Assembly: GCA_002346225.1 (NCBI GenBank)
Contig: DDYY01000068.1
Span: 45,763 to 109,762 of the forward strand
DNA from: Bacteroidetes bacterium UBA3022
GTDB taxonomy: Bacteria; Bacteroidota; Bacteroidia; Chitinophagales; BACL12
DNA: 64,000 nt
Direction: 5' to 3'
Positions 1 to 8,395 of this stretch are shown piece by piece. The notes beneath the pieces are model-generated. The model was not told where the DNA came from and did not search any database. It saw only the letters and a list, made by a program, of their open reading frames with translations. How positions within the stretch are numbered: position 1 is the stretch's first letter; each line of letters starts with the position of its first letter. The translations under genes and the position numbers were made by a program.

Positions 1-491
1 TTACCGATTGCGATTAATGAAACGATTTCCTGTTCACGGGATGACAATATGCATCCGGAACTCTCCTCTTTTACTTCAGGATGCACAGATTTTTGAAACA
101 TGACATTGATAACCTCCTTGCAAAAGAATCTCTCCCCTTTCGTCAGAAGGTAAATGGCTGAGATAATTTCATCTTCTTCACATTCCGTTGAGATATAACC
201 GTCTACTCCCAACTTCAGCAATTCAACAACAGCATCATGGTGTGTTGCTTTGGCCATAAGGAGGATTTTCACATCAGGAAATGCTTCCTTTATGGCACTA
301 ATGCTATCTTTTGTAAAGGCTCCCGGATAATTAAACTCACCAAAAATAACGTCAATTTTCCGCTTATTGGCAGCCAGACGAAGCTCCTCCATTGATCCTG
401 CTTCATGCAAATCAATATCAATACTTCCCTGCAGCAAAGCGCGCAGACCCATTTTTTTTAGCGTGTTATTGCAGGCATGAATAAGGTACAT
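1..491 (-). CDS. LuxR/NarL-type response regulator, degenerate receiver (truncated by window edge)
   Basis: The reading frame starts at an ATG whose preceding codon is a stop, so the N-terminus is fixed. It runs off the left edge after about 163 codons. Residues 1-120 look like a receiver domain of the NarL/FixJ family (GLRALL helix, DVIF strand, GVDGYI strand). The frame leaves the window inside the first helix of a LuxR-type HTH (LSSREQEIVSLIAIG). The receiver is degenerate. The acidic pair after strand 1 is replaced by Cys-Asn, the phosphoacceptor Asp position is Glu52, the Thr/Ser switch position is Ala80 and the conserved Lys is Thr102. It probably binds DNA without normal Asp phosphorylation. 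No partner kinase is visible nearby. Confidence 0.75.
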   Translation of the reverse strand, partial: MYLIHACNNTLKKMGLRALLQGSIDIDLHEAGSMEELRLAANKRKIDVIFGEFNYPGAFTKDSISAIKEAFPDVKILLMAKATHHDAVVELLKLGVDGYISTECEEDEIISAIYLLTKGERFFCKEVINVMFQKSVHPEVKEESSGCILSSREQEIVSLIAIG

Positions 492-925
492 TCAGCTTCT
501 TTGGATAGCTTCTAAACACAAAGGTATGGTTTTGGTTCTAAAGAGACACATACGCACAGTCCATCCACTGCGGCTACCACTAACAATACCAAAGCTTATA
601 ATCTGAAAAGAGTGCGCGATAAATTGCCAAATCTTAAGGAATTCAGACTTGACAATTTAAACTAATGAGCTACAAACCAGGGTCCCCTTTATTGCTGAGT
701 TTTCCAAAAGAGTTAAGTCTTGAGAAAGAAATATTTTTTCCTGAACAGTAATTCAAGAGTTGCTTAAAGCCAATACAAGTTTTTGCTGTTTATCTTCACC
801 AGTGGCTGAAAGAAAGCACTCCGGCATAAACAGATTGACCTGATTCACAGGCTACAGAAATCAACTGTCGGGAACTTTAATAAGGATTGTTTTATATACT
901 TTTGTTGGTACACAATTAAGAACAT
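492..925. other. Intergenic region between divergent regulator and pnt operon
   Basis: This 434-base stretch has no convincing gene. Short frames exist on the plus strand from about 664, but they are broken by stops and I recognise nothing in them. The right end holds the probable pnt promoter. The left end should hold the promoter of the regulator on the other strand, which I could not assign. Confidence 0.5.
897..904 (+). promoter_or_regulatory. -7 element TACTTTTG upstream of pnt operon
   Basis: Exact match to the Bacteroidota -7 consensus TAnnTTTG, 21 bases before the pntAA ATG. The -33 TTTG element is weak (TTTA at 876-879, short spacing). Confidence 0.5.
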
Positions 926-2056
926 ATGGTATTAGGTGTATTAGCCGAAAGTAACGATCAACGCGTCGCTATCACTCCCGAACACATCCCCTTGCTCACC
1001 GCGATGGGTATTCAAAAAGTTCTTATTGAATCCGATGCAGGTAAGCGCGCATCATACTCCAATCAGCAGTATACAGAAAAAGGTGCTGAGCTGCTAAGCA
1101 GAATGGAAGTATTGAATCAATCTGATGCGGTTGTTTGTATTCAACCTATAGAACAACAAGAACTTGCCGTATTAAAGGGTAAAGTACTGATTGGAGGTTT
1201 TAATCCATTGGTAAATACCTCTTTTGTGCGAGAAGCATTACAGGAAGGTGTTTCAGCCTTTAGCCTGGATGTTATTCCACGAACTACAAGGGCACAGGCA
1301 ATGGATATTCTTTCCAGCATGGCTACAGTATCAGGTTACAAGGCTGTTTTACTTGCTGCAACCCATTTACCGCGCTTTTTTCCCATGTTTATGACAGCAG
1401 CAGGTACCATTACTCCGGCTAAAGTACTGGTGCTTGGAGCCGGCGTTGCCGGATTGCAGGCCATTGCCACTGCAAAGCGGCTAGGTGCTGTCGTCGAAGC
1501 GTCAGACGTGCGGCAGGCAGCCCGGGAGGAGGTGCTTTCGCTGGGTGCCAAATTTGTGGATGTAGAAGGAGCCGTTGAAGACAAAAGTGCCGGCGGGTAT
1601 GCTGTTGAGCAATCAGAAGACTTCAAGAAAAGGCAGCAGCAGGCGGTGCAGGAGCATGCCATGAAGAGCGATGTAGTAATTTGCACTGCCCAGATTCCGG
1701 GAAGAAAAGCACCTGTTCTTCTGGAAAAAGCTACCGTCGAAAAAATGAAACCCGGATCTGTAATTATCGACCTTGCAGCCTCCACCGGAGGAAATTGTGC
1801 CCTCACAGAAAACGGAAAGATTACTGAAATAAACGGCGTTACTATCATTGGAGATAGCGGACTGGCATCCACAATGCCTTATGATGCTTCGAAAATGTTT
1901 GGAAAAAACATGATTAACTTCCTTAAGATCATGATAGACAAAGAAGGAAATATCCAACTCAATTGGGATGATGATCTGATAACCGGAACTTGTATTGCGC
2001 ATGAAGGTGCAGTTAAAAACGAGCGTGTAAAATCTGCCATGGATGCTAACATTTAA
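926..2056 (+). CDS. pntAA: NAD(P) transhydrogenase subunit alpha, soluble part
   Basis: This is the NAD(H)-binding dI component of proton-translocating transhydrogenase, which transfers hydride between NADH and NADP+ using the proton gradient. The 376-residue length fits the split-alpha form. The N-terminal half resembles alanine dehydrogenase/PNT. A Rossmann glycine motif (VLGAGVAGLQAIATAKRLGA) is followed by the RQAAREEV and YAVEQSEDF segments typical of PntA. There are no membrane segments, as expected for the soluble subunit. It is the first of three genes (pntAA, pntAB, pntB) with gaps of 10 and 24 bases. Confidence 0.95.
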   Translation: MVLGVLAESNDQRVAITPEHIPLLTAMGIQKVLIESDAGKRASYSNQQYTEKGAELLSRMEVLNQSDAVVCIQPIEQQELAVLKGKVLIGGFNPLVNTSFVREALQEGVSAFSLDVIPRTTRAQAMDILSSMATVSGYKAVLLAATHLPRFFPMFMTAAGTITPAKVLVLGAGVAGLQAIATAKRLGAVVEASDVRQAAREEVLSLGAKFVDVEGAVEDKSAGGYAVEQSEDFKKRQQQAVQEHAMKSDVVICTAQIPGRKAPVLLEKATVEKMKPGSVIIDLAASTGGNCALTENGKITEINGVTIIGDSGLASTMPYDASKMFGKNMINFLKIMIDKEGNIQLNWDDDLITGTCIAHEGAVKNERVKSAMDANI

Positions 2057-2066
2057 AACTAATACT

Positions 2067-2405
2067 ATGACTTTACTGCAAGAAACGAGTGATTTTATCA
2101 CGATTTTCGGCATTGACACCCCCTGGGACGTATTGTTTGTCATTATTATTGCTGCCTTCTTAGGTGTTGAACTGATTAGCAATGTACCTGCCATTCTGCA
2201 CACCCCGCTCATGAGTGGCGCGAACGCCATACATGGGGTTGTAATTATAGGCTCGATAATAGTAATGGGACATGCTGCTCAGGATAATTACTTAGCACTT
2301 GGGCTGGGCTTCCTGGCGGTCATTTTGGGTACATTAAATGTGGTAGGTGGTTTTGTTGTTACTAACCGCATGCTGGAGATGTTCAAAAAGAAAGAAAAGA
2401 AATAA
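2067..2405 (+). CDS. pntAB: NAD(P) transhydrogenase subunit alpha, membrane part
   Basis: Small hydrophobic protein with about three or four transmembrane helices and the segments GVELISNVPAILHTPLMSG and NAIHGVVIIGSI, which are diagnostic of the membrane dII part of PntA. It ends in a basic tail (FKKKEKK). I chose the ATG at 2067, ten bases after the pntAA stop, which gives 112 residues. An in-frame ATG at 2043 would overlap pntAA and add eight uncharacteristic residues. It forms the proton channel together with PntB. Confidence 0.93.
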   Translation: MTLLQETSDFITIFGIDTPWDVLFVIIIAAFLGVELISNVPAILHTPLMSGANAIHGVVIIGSIIVMGHAAQDNYLALGLGFLAVILGTLNVVGGFVVTNRMLEMFKKKEKK

Positions 2406-2429
2406 CGGCTAACGCCTAATATAAGCTAT

Positions 2430-3821
2430 ATGAATAATATGGACCTTCTTAAAATCAGTTACCTACTCGGATCTATCAGTTTCATTGTAGGATTGAAAAT
2501 GTTGTCCAGTCCTGATAAAGCCCGAAAAGGAAACTTATATGCAGCGGCAGGTATGCTGATAGCTATAATTGGAACCATACTCTTTCATCAGAATGATGCA
2601 GGTGAACGTATTGGCAACCTGGCATTCATTATTGGCGGAATTCTTATTGGTACTATTGTAGGTTACGCTATAGCCATGCGGGTAAAAATGACTGCCATGC
2701 CTCAGATGGTATCATTGTTTAACGGAATGGGTGGCGCTTGTGCCGCTTTAATTGGCATAGTTGAAATGAGTACCCATCACCCTACCGAAACTGGCGAGCG
2801 ACTTATCATTTTCCTTGGGTTAATGATAGGCTCTGTTTCTTTCAGCGGCTCTATGATTGCCTATGGAAAGCTGGAAGGTAAAATCCGCGACTATGGAAGC
2901 AAAGTGCAGCAGGTATTTAATAACACCTTTGTTTTTGCCATTTTAGGATTGATTATATATGCTTCTGTTCGTCCCGATGCTATAGGCGATCCTGTAATAT
3001 GGATCATTTTTGGTTGTTCTCTGCTTTACGGTGTGCTGTTTGTTATGCCCATAGGTGGTGCTGATATGCCTGTGGTCATTTCTCTGCTGAATTCATTCAC
3101 CGGAGTGGCAGCAGCATTCGGTGGTTTCCTCTACGATAATCAGGTCATGCTTACCGGTGGTATTCTGGTAGGATCAGCCGGTACCATTTTGACAATCTTA
3201 ATGTGTCAGGCCATGAATCGCTCGCTGTGGAATGTTATCGTTGGAGCATTCAGTGGCAGCAGTGGACCCGGAAAATCTACGGAAGGACTTTCCATTCGAG
3301 AAATCAGCGTTACAGATACTGCTATTCTTTGCAGCTATGCACAAAAGGTAGTGATTGTTCCCGGATATGGATTAGCAGTGGCCCAGGCACAGCATGTTTG
3401 CCATGAATTTGAGAAAGTACTGGAAGAAAAGGGCGTGGATGTGGAATTTGCCATCCACCCGGTGGCAGGACGTATGCCCGGACATATGAATGTGCTGCTT
3501 GCAGAGGCCGATGTTCCCTACCCGAAGCTGAAAGAAATGGAAGATATTAACCCGGCACTTCCCAATACCGATGTTGTAATTGTAATTGGAGCCAACGACG
3601 TAGTCAATCCGGCCGCAGAAACAGACCCGTCCTCTCCTATTTATGGCATGCCCATTATCAAAGCCAATACAGCTAAGAATGTCATTGTCATGAAACGCAG
3701 CATGGCAAAAGGCTATGCCGGGATCGAGAATGAATTGTTCTTTGATGACAAAACACGCATGCTGTTTGGCGATGCTAAAGCAACACTGGAAAAACTGATA
3801 GCTGAAGTTAAAAACGTATAG
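2430..3821 (+). CDS. pntB: NAD(P) transhydrogenase subunit beta
   Basis: 463 residues, normal for PntB. The first half is a multi-helix membrane domain (dII) with the conserved MPQMVSLFNGMGGACAAL segment. The C-terminal third is the NADP(H)-binding dIII domain, with VVIVPGYGLAVAQAQH, the HPVAGRMPGHMNVLLAEA loop, the VVIVIGANDVVNPAA strand and the MPIIKANTAKNVIVMKRSM segment. Third gene of the pnt operon. It supplies NADPH to biosynthesis and oxidative-stress defence. The stop lies 24 bases from the convergent DUF3667 pseudogene, with no obvious terminator between them. Confidence 0.95.
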   Translation: MNNMDLLKISYLLGSISFIVGLKMLSSPDKARKGNLYAAAGMLIAIIGTILFHQNDAGERIGNLAFIIGGILIGTIVGYAIAMRVKMTAMPQMVSLFNGMGGACAALIGIVEMSTHHPTETGERLIIFLGLMIGSVSFSGSMIAYGKLEGKIRDYGSKVQQVFNNTFVFAILGLIIYASVRPDAIGDPVIWIIFGCSLLYGVLFVMPIGGADMPVVISLLNSFTGVAAAFGGFLYDNQVMLTGGILVGSAGTILTILMCQAMNRSLWNVIVGAFSGSSGPGKSTEGLSIREISVTDTAILCSYAQKVVIVPGYGLAVAQAQHVCHEFEKVLEEKGVDVEFAIHPVAGRMPGHMNVLLAEADVPYPKLKEMEDINPALPNTDVVIVIGANDVVNPAAETDPSSPIYGMPIIKANTAKNVIVMKRSMAKGYAGIENELFFDDKTRMLFGDAKATLEKLIAEVKNV

Positions 3822-3845
3822 AAGCTTACACGCATTACCTTTTTC

Positions 3846-4682
3846 TTAAACCATATAAAAGCTGGCCCAAAATAAAGTCAGGCGGTAAGCGATCAGACTT
3901 ACCACCAGCCATGCTATTATCAGGAAGGACCTGACGAGAGCTCCTGCTGCATTCCAGCCATACATATTGCGCATACTGCTATAGAGAAAATAGATTAACG
4001 AAATTAATACGACTATGGTTATCAATCGGTCGTTGAGATAGGGTGTTATATCAGTTCCAGACAATCGAAACAGGAATACAACCGGGAACAATAGCAACCC
4101 AAAAAATATTGTATTTACAAATATATTGTAGATACTTAGTTCAAGCGACATCACAAAATGATCAGCGAAATAAATCCCCTTTCGATGGCATAAAATTGCA
4201 TACGCCGGAACCATAAAAAATACCATGAAAATGAGTAAAAGCTTTGCATTAGAAGTAGAAGCCACATTGTATTCACTGGTAAATTCTTCCATGCTTATAT
4301 TCTCTCTTTCTATTCGGTTCTCTACGGCCTTGGTGGTGATTGCGCCATAGGGCATGCCATGCATCTGAACATCCAGAGTCGTGTTGAACGTTTCCAGCAT
4401 AGGCATCAGAAAATAAATAAGGTTACCTATAAAAAATAGCGCTAAAGGTGAGCTGTAAGGAACTCTTTTCCCCTCCGCATAATCGCTGCTAAGCCGTCCG
4501 GGTCTTCTTATGACCAGTCATAAGGTTTGCAGCATTTTCGTATCCGCAAACGTGATGGCATTGACTATTTTACCCAACTGAAATAAAAAGGTTCGTTCTT
4601 TGGGAGTAACGACTTTCTCACCGCAGTTACTGCAATAATTGCCGCTTATGGCTTTCCCACATGACTTACAGCTGGTATGCAT
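3846..4682 (-). pseudogene. DUF3667-type zinc-ribbon membrane protein interrupted by in-frame TGA
   Basis: One continuous frame of 279 codons is split by a single TGA at 4518-4520. The upstream part (start 4682) has a zinc ribbon, CKSCGKAISGNYCSNCG, followed by ITFADTKMLQTL. The downstream part continues in the same frame with LVIRRPGRLSSDYAEGKRVPY and then about four hydrophobic segments. Together they match the layout of DUF3667 proteins (zinc ribbon, TF-D-TL--L--RPG, Y--GKR--Y, membrane helices) without a missing or added residue at the junction. The TGA occupies a position that is usually charged, so a CGA-to-TGA transition is the simplest cause. The downstream part could be translated alone from an ATG at 4406. 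Function of the family is unknown. Confidence 0.75.
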
Positions 4683-4696
4683 GGAGCTAAAATATA

Positions 4697-4726
4697 AAAA
4701 AGGCAGAAGGTACACTTCTGCCTTTT
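4697..4726. terminator. Bidirectional rho-independent terminator
   Basis: Perfect 8-base stem GGCAGAAG/CTTCTGCC (4702-4709 and 4715-4722) with a 5-base loop, flanked by A5 and T4. It lies just after the stop of the T9SS protein gene on the minus strand and ends that transcript before the DUF3667 gene. Confidence 0.85.
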
Positions 4727-4745
4727 AAATAAGGATAATAATCAA

Positions 4746-6839
4746 TTACTCAACTACAACTACCGTCTGATAAACCACCTCTCCTTTTGTGGCACGCACC
4801 AGATAAGTTCCAGGTTGTACTTCAGGTAAGGAGATCTCTACTACGTTACCATAGTTCATACTGGTCTGATTCATGACCATTCTGCCGGTCATATCGAATA
4901 ACTGAAATACCACAGCATCTTCCTCCGTATCGAATCCGTCCAGATATAATGTCCCATTGCTTGGGTTGGGATATAAACTGATATCTTCTGCATCTTCAAA
5001 CTGACCCAGTTTGAGTGGCGTTGTTACTGTCTGGATATCAGTAAATGCCCCCAAGTCACCTCCACCACAGTTGGCGCGCACGCGGTACTCGTAAGTAACG
5101 CCACCCGTTAATCCACCAATCTTGGTTTTATTGGTACTGGCATTCTTGCTCAGCCAAACATCACTACCTAGAGCACGGTATTGGATTTGATAATTTACCG
5201 CACCTGCTACGGGCGACCATTGTAATTTGATACCAAAGGAAACAGCACCCGTTACATTGACTGCGGCAGGTGTTCCGCAACCCGCAACAGCACAACCATC
5301 AGCAGTATGGGAGCCAAAGAATCCAAATTCATTCTGACCATATACATTCCACTCGGTAGCACCTATGGTCCAATCGGTCTGGCCTTTATTGACCGCAGCT
5401 TTTCGCACTAAAGTATTATCGGCAGTACCTGCTGTATCCACCAGCCATTCTGTAATCGGGTCTTCCCCCACTCTTCCTATCACATCGATGGTATCTGCAA
5501 ACTGCAACAGCACCACTGCATCATTACCATTGAAGAATGTAACATTGGAAGTTGTATCAGCAAGTGCAATCAGTACACTATCGGCCGAAGGGTTGACAAT
5601 ATTGTACGTTCCACCAGCAGCAATAGTACCCGAAAGATTCAATGTATTAGAAGGTGCAGTACCTCCGTTATTAAACACTTTTACAATGTATCCATCCAGA
5701 TCAATGGCTGCATCTGTCGGATTATAAATCTCCAGTGCTTTATTGTTGCTTCCTCCTTCAATATATTCGGAGAAGTAAAGGTTTTCACATGGACCGTTCA
5801 AAGCTGATTCATTATCGATAATGGTAATAACCAATTCATCAGCAGGCCCCAGCAAACATGTACCGATTACAGAGTCAATCTTAAGGACAATGGTCTCATC
5901 AATTTCAAGAACAGCATCATTTGCTATGAGTACGTTGAACAACAAAACAGAGTCGAAAACTTCATTGAAATCGACAAAAAATGGTGTAGATACAATAAAG
6001 TCAGAACCATATGTTGCAGTACCTAATGAATCGATTACTGAAATCACAGCAGTGCAGGTAACAGGAGAAGTAATTTCTACAGCAACGGCAACAGGTCCGT
6101 CGGCTTCCCCGGTAACGATCTCAGTTTCACTAAAGCCTACAACCGGAATGATTGCTCCGGAAGTGGCTGTGACGGAAATATCATCTAATCCAAACTCATC
6201 GCGTGAACCCGATCCACTGACATCGGCACCTTCCCATTTAATGTAGAAGAAATCGCCATCTTCCAGAACAAGACCGGGAATAACTGCCGACTGGTTATAA
6301 GTATAAAGGCTGTCTTCATCTGCCTCAACTGAAGTAAGATCAAGTTCAGGGACATCGAAAAAAATCACATTGTTATAGGAGTACGATACATTAAAAGAGT
6401 TTGACCTGCCTTCATTGTTATAGATATAGGCAATATAGGACAAGTCTATTTCGGAAACGAAAGCTCCGGTATTGTTGGCAATCTTTAACGTAAAGGAACC
6501 CGGGTTAAAATCGGAAGAGGTAGGTTGGGTGTACAACGCAATATTCCCACCATTGTCGAAAGCATATACGCCTCCGGAAGAAACATTGCCGGTTGTAATA
6601 CCTTTTGCGAAATCACCATCAACGTCCGTATTGCCAAAAAATAAATCTCCATCAGAGAATCCCAGTACCTCCCAGGTTTCGGTACTCAGCTGGCCGGGAA
6701 CAGGTGCCACATTAAAACCGGTGCCTTCAAATCCGGTAAAATCAATGACAAAAGGCACATCTGTAGAAGTAACAGATAGTTGAGCGAATATGGGACTGGC
6801 CAGCGCAACTAATAAAATGGGTAATAATTTTTTCATCAT
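4746..6839 (-). CDS. T9SS-secreted protein with Calx-beta, lamin-tail and fibronectin III domains
   Basis: 697 residues starting with a signal peptide (MMKKLLPILLVALASPIFA). Domains in order: a beta-sandwich of about 200 residues; a Calx-beta-like repeat (VSVIDSLGTATYGSDF region); a lamin-tail-like domain (LYFSEYIEGGSNNKALEIYNP); a fibronectin type III module (AVNYQIQYRALGSDVW); and a type A T9SS sorting domain starting at LYPNPSNGTLYLDG and ending in YQTVVVVE. It is therefore expected to be exported and attached to or released from the surface. No catalytic domain is evident, so adhesion or matrix function is possible. A monocistronic unit is likely, with a -7 element upstream and a strong terminator downstream. 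Confidence 0.88.
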   Translation of the reverse strand: MMKKLLPILLVALASPIFAQLSVTSTDVPFVIDFTGFEGTGFNVAPVPGQLSTETWEVLGFSDGDLFFGNTDVDGDFAKGITTGNVSSGGVYAFDNGGNIALYTQPTSSDFNPGSFTLKIANNTGAFVSEIDLSYIAYIYNNEGRSNSFNVSYSYNNVIFFDVPELDLTSVEADEDSLYTYNQSAVIPGLVLEDGDFFYIKWEGADVSGSGSRDEFGLDDISVTATSGAIIPVVGFSETEIVTGEADGPVAVAVEITSPVTCTAVISVIDSLGTATYGSDFIVSTPFFVDFNEVFDSVLLFNVLIANDAVLEIDETIVLKIDSVIGTCLLGPADELVITIIDNESALNGPCENLYFSEYIEGGSNNKALEIYNPTDAAIDLDGYIVKVFNNGGTAPSNTLNLSGTIAAGGTYNIVNPSADSVLIALADTTSNVTFFNGNDAVVLLQFADTIDVIGRVGEDPITEWLVDTAGTADNTLVRKAAVNKGQTDWTIGATEWNVYGQNEFGFFGSHTADGCAVAGCGTPAAVNVTGAVSFGIKLQWSPVAGAVNYQIQYRALGSDVWLSKNASTNKTKIGGLTGGVTYEYRVRANCGGGDLGAFTDIQTVTTPLKLGQFEDAEDISLYPNPSNGTLYLDGFDTEEDAVVFQLFDMTGRMVMNQTSMNYGNVVEISLPEVQPGTYLVRATKGEVVYQTVVVVE

Positions 6840-6856
6840 TCAAGAATTGTTTGAGA

Positions 6857-6864
6857 CAAAAGTA
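6857..6864 (-). promoter_or_regulatory. -7 element TACTTTTG for T9SS protein gene
   Basis: Exact TAnnTTTG match on the minus strand, 17 bases upstream of the ATG at 6839. No clear -33 TTTG. Confidence 0.5.
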
Positions 6865-6908
6865 ATCAGCTTCCATAAAAATGTCCTCGCAACAAGTTTA
6901 AGTTAGTA

Positions 6909-7325
6909 TTATATCCACATGTCTTTAACATGAGGAGGTAAAGACACCACCTTTCTGTTTTCGTAATCGAAGCACACAATATTGGTTCTAATAATCGCTA
7001 CATCCCGATTCTGTGAACGGAAATGGTAAAACAATGAAAAACCCACCCTGGTAAATCCATCTACGCTCATGGTAACATCCAGCACCTCATGGGCAAATGC
7101 TTCAGATATAAATTTTATTGCTGCATCTGCCATGATAATTCCCGTGCCACCCAGATTCATTTCGGTAAAGCCAAAATGGCTGAAAAATTGTATGCGCGCC
7201 TCGTGGGCAATCGACAGCACAGCATCGTTGCCCAGGTGTCCGCTGTAGTTCATATCTGTGATGCGAAGCGGTATCCGGGTGGTAAACAATACCTTTTCAG
7301 GCATATTCAATTCTACTCTTTCCAT
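6909..7325 (-). CDS. Hotdog-fold acyl-CoA thioesterase (YbgC/4HBT family)
   Basis: 138 residues, typical of a single hotdog-fold thioesterase. The catalytic region ITDMNYSGHLGNDAVLSIAHEAR resembles the D-x-x-GH-N motif of 4HBT/YbgC enzymes, with an Asp followed by the GH turn and the long helix. The rest alternates strands as expected (FHFRSQNRDVAIIRTNIVCFD). It probably hydrolyses short or aromatic acyl-CoA; the substrate cannot be told. It sits one base after the tsaD stop on the same strand and is probably co-transcribed with tsaD. Confidence 0.8.
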   Translation of the reverse strand: MERVELNMPEKVLFTTRIPLRITDMNYSGHLGNDAVLSIAHEARIQFFSHFGFTEMNLGGTGIIMADAAIKFISEAFAHEVLDVTMSVDGFTRVGFSLFYHFRSQNRDVAIIRTNIVCFDYENRKVVSLPPHVKDMWI

Positions 7326-7326
7326 A

Positions 7327-8343
7327 TCAGGCTATTTGAATAAAGGGCATTCGTGCAGCAGGCAAATCATGCAGGTCGCCTTTTGCATCTTTCGATGCTG
7401 CAAAATGTCCACTCATGGCAATCATCGCTGCATTATCGGTACAATAGGCCATCTTGGGAATGAACAATTGATATCCTTCCCTTTCCGCAGATTCTTTCAT
7501 AAGCGCCCTTAAACCGGAATTCGCCGCAACACCACCTGCCAATGCAAGGTGGCTGATACCCGTCAGCCGGGCTGCTGCCATCAATTTTCTGGTGAGGATA
7601 TTATTGATGCTGTATTGAATGGAAGCACATAAATCGGGAAGATTTGATTGCGTGAATCCGGGAGCCTTTTTCTCCTCATCCCTTAAAAAGTAACGGATAC
7701 TCGTTTTCAATCCGCTAAATGAGAAATCGAGTGGCGCTACATTCGGCTCGGAAAAAGTAAATGCCCCTGGATTTCCTTTCGCTGCCCATTGATCTATCAA
7801 AGGCCCGCCGGGATAGGGCAAGCCCATCATTTTGGCTGCTTTGTCGTAAGCCTCTCCGGCAGCATCGTCGATGGTTTGCCCAAGTATCTCCATCTCAAAA
7901 GGACCATCCACCCTGACAATCTGGGTATGTCCGCCGGAAACAGTAAGACATAGAAAAGGAAATTCCGGATGCGGGGCTTCAATGAAATGGGCATGAATAT
8001 GTGCCTGCATATGATGCACCGGATACAATGGTACCTTCAAAGACAGTGATAGTCCCTTGGCAAATGAAGCCCCCACCATCAAAGCGCCCAGCAAACCGGG
8101 ACCGCGGGTATAGGCGATTCCATCTATTTGCTCCATCCCGATTCCCGCCTTTCGCACAGCCATTTCCACAACAGGCACAATGGCAGATTGATGCGCCCTG
8201 GATGCCAGCTCAGGCACTACACCACCATATTGCTCGTGAATAGCTTGTGTAGCAGTTTCAGATGATAAGAGCTCCCCGTCGCACATTATAGCAGCGGCTG
8301 TCTCATCGCAGGAGGTCTCTATCCCCAGTATATACAGTGGCAT
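7327..8343 (-). CDS. tsaD: tRNA N6-adenosine threonylcarbamoyltransferase
   Basis: 338 residues, standard for TsaD/Kae1. It transfers threonylcarbamoyl to A37 of ANN-decoding tRNAs with TsaB and TsaE. Visible signatures are the N-terminal GIETSCDETAAAI, ELASRAHQSAIVP, GPGLLGALMVG, the metal-binding HHMQAHIHAHF, LTVSGGHTQIV, the nucleotide-binding AGEAYDKAAKMMGLPYPGGP, and the C-terminal LALAGGVAANSGLR and CTDNAAMIA. It is divergent from tamB with about 50 bases between starts. Confidence 0.97.
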   Translation of the reverse strand: MPLYILGIETSCDETAAAIMCDGELLSSETATQAIHEQYGGVVPELASRAHQSAIVPVVEMAVRKAGIGMEQIDGIAYTRGPGLLGALMVGASFAKGLSLSLKVPLYPVHHMQAHIHAHFIEAPHPEFPFLCLTVSGGHTQIVRVDGPFEMEILGQTIDDAAGEAYDKAAKMMGLPYPGGPLIDQWAAKGNPGAFTFSEPNVAPLDFSFSGLKTSIRYFLRDEEKKAPGFTQSNLPDLCASIQYSINNILTRKLMAAARLTGISHLALAGGVAANSGLRALMKESAEREGYQLFIPKMAYCTDNAAMIAMSGHFAASKDAKGDLHDLPAARMPFIQIA

Positions 8344-8358
8344 ATAATATTCATTGTA

Positions 8359-8366
8359 TAATTTCG
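8359..8366 (+). promoter_or_regulatory. Near-consensus -7 element TAATTTCG for tamB
   Basis: Seven of eight positions of TAnnTTTG counting the two free ones, 29 bases before the ATG at 8396. If used, transcription starts after 8370, which rules out the in-frame ATG at 8354 as the tamB start. Confidence 0.35.
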
Positions 8367-8395
8367 CTAAATTACGTCATTACTGCCACCCAAAT

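Noticed and set aside
492..925. Possible decayed gene or transposase remnant before the pnt operon
   Set aside because: Short frames from 664 onward are separated by stops and match nothing I recognise, so no gene is claimed.
1336..2230. Two long minus-strand frames across pntAA and pntAB
   Set aside because: Antisense shadows of well-conserved transhydrogenase genes with no recognisable product.
4518..4520. TGA recoded as an amino acid or selenocysteine in the DUF3667 gene
   Set aside because: TGA is a normal stop for several genes here (for example at 15640 and 50558), no selenocysteine element is evident, and the family has no Cys/Sec need at that position.
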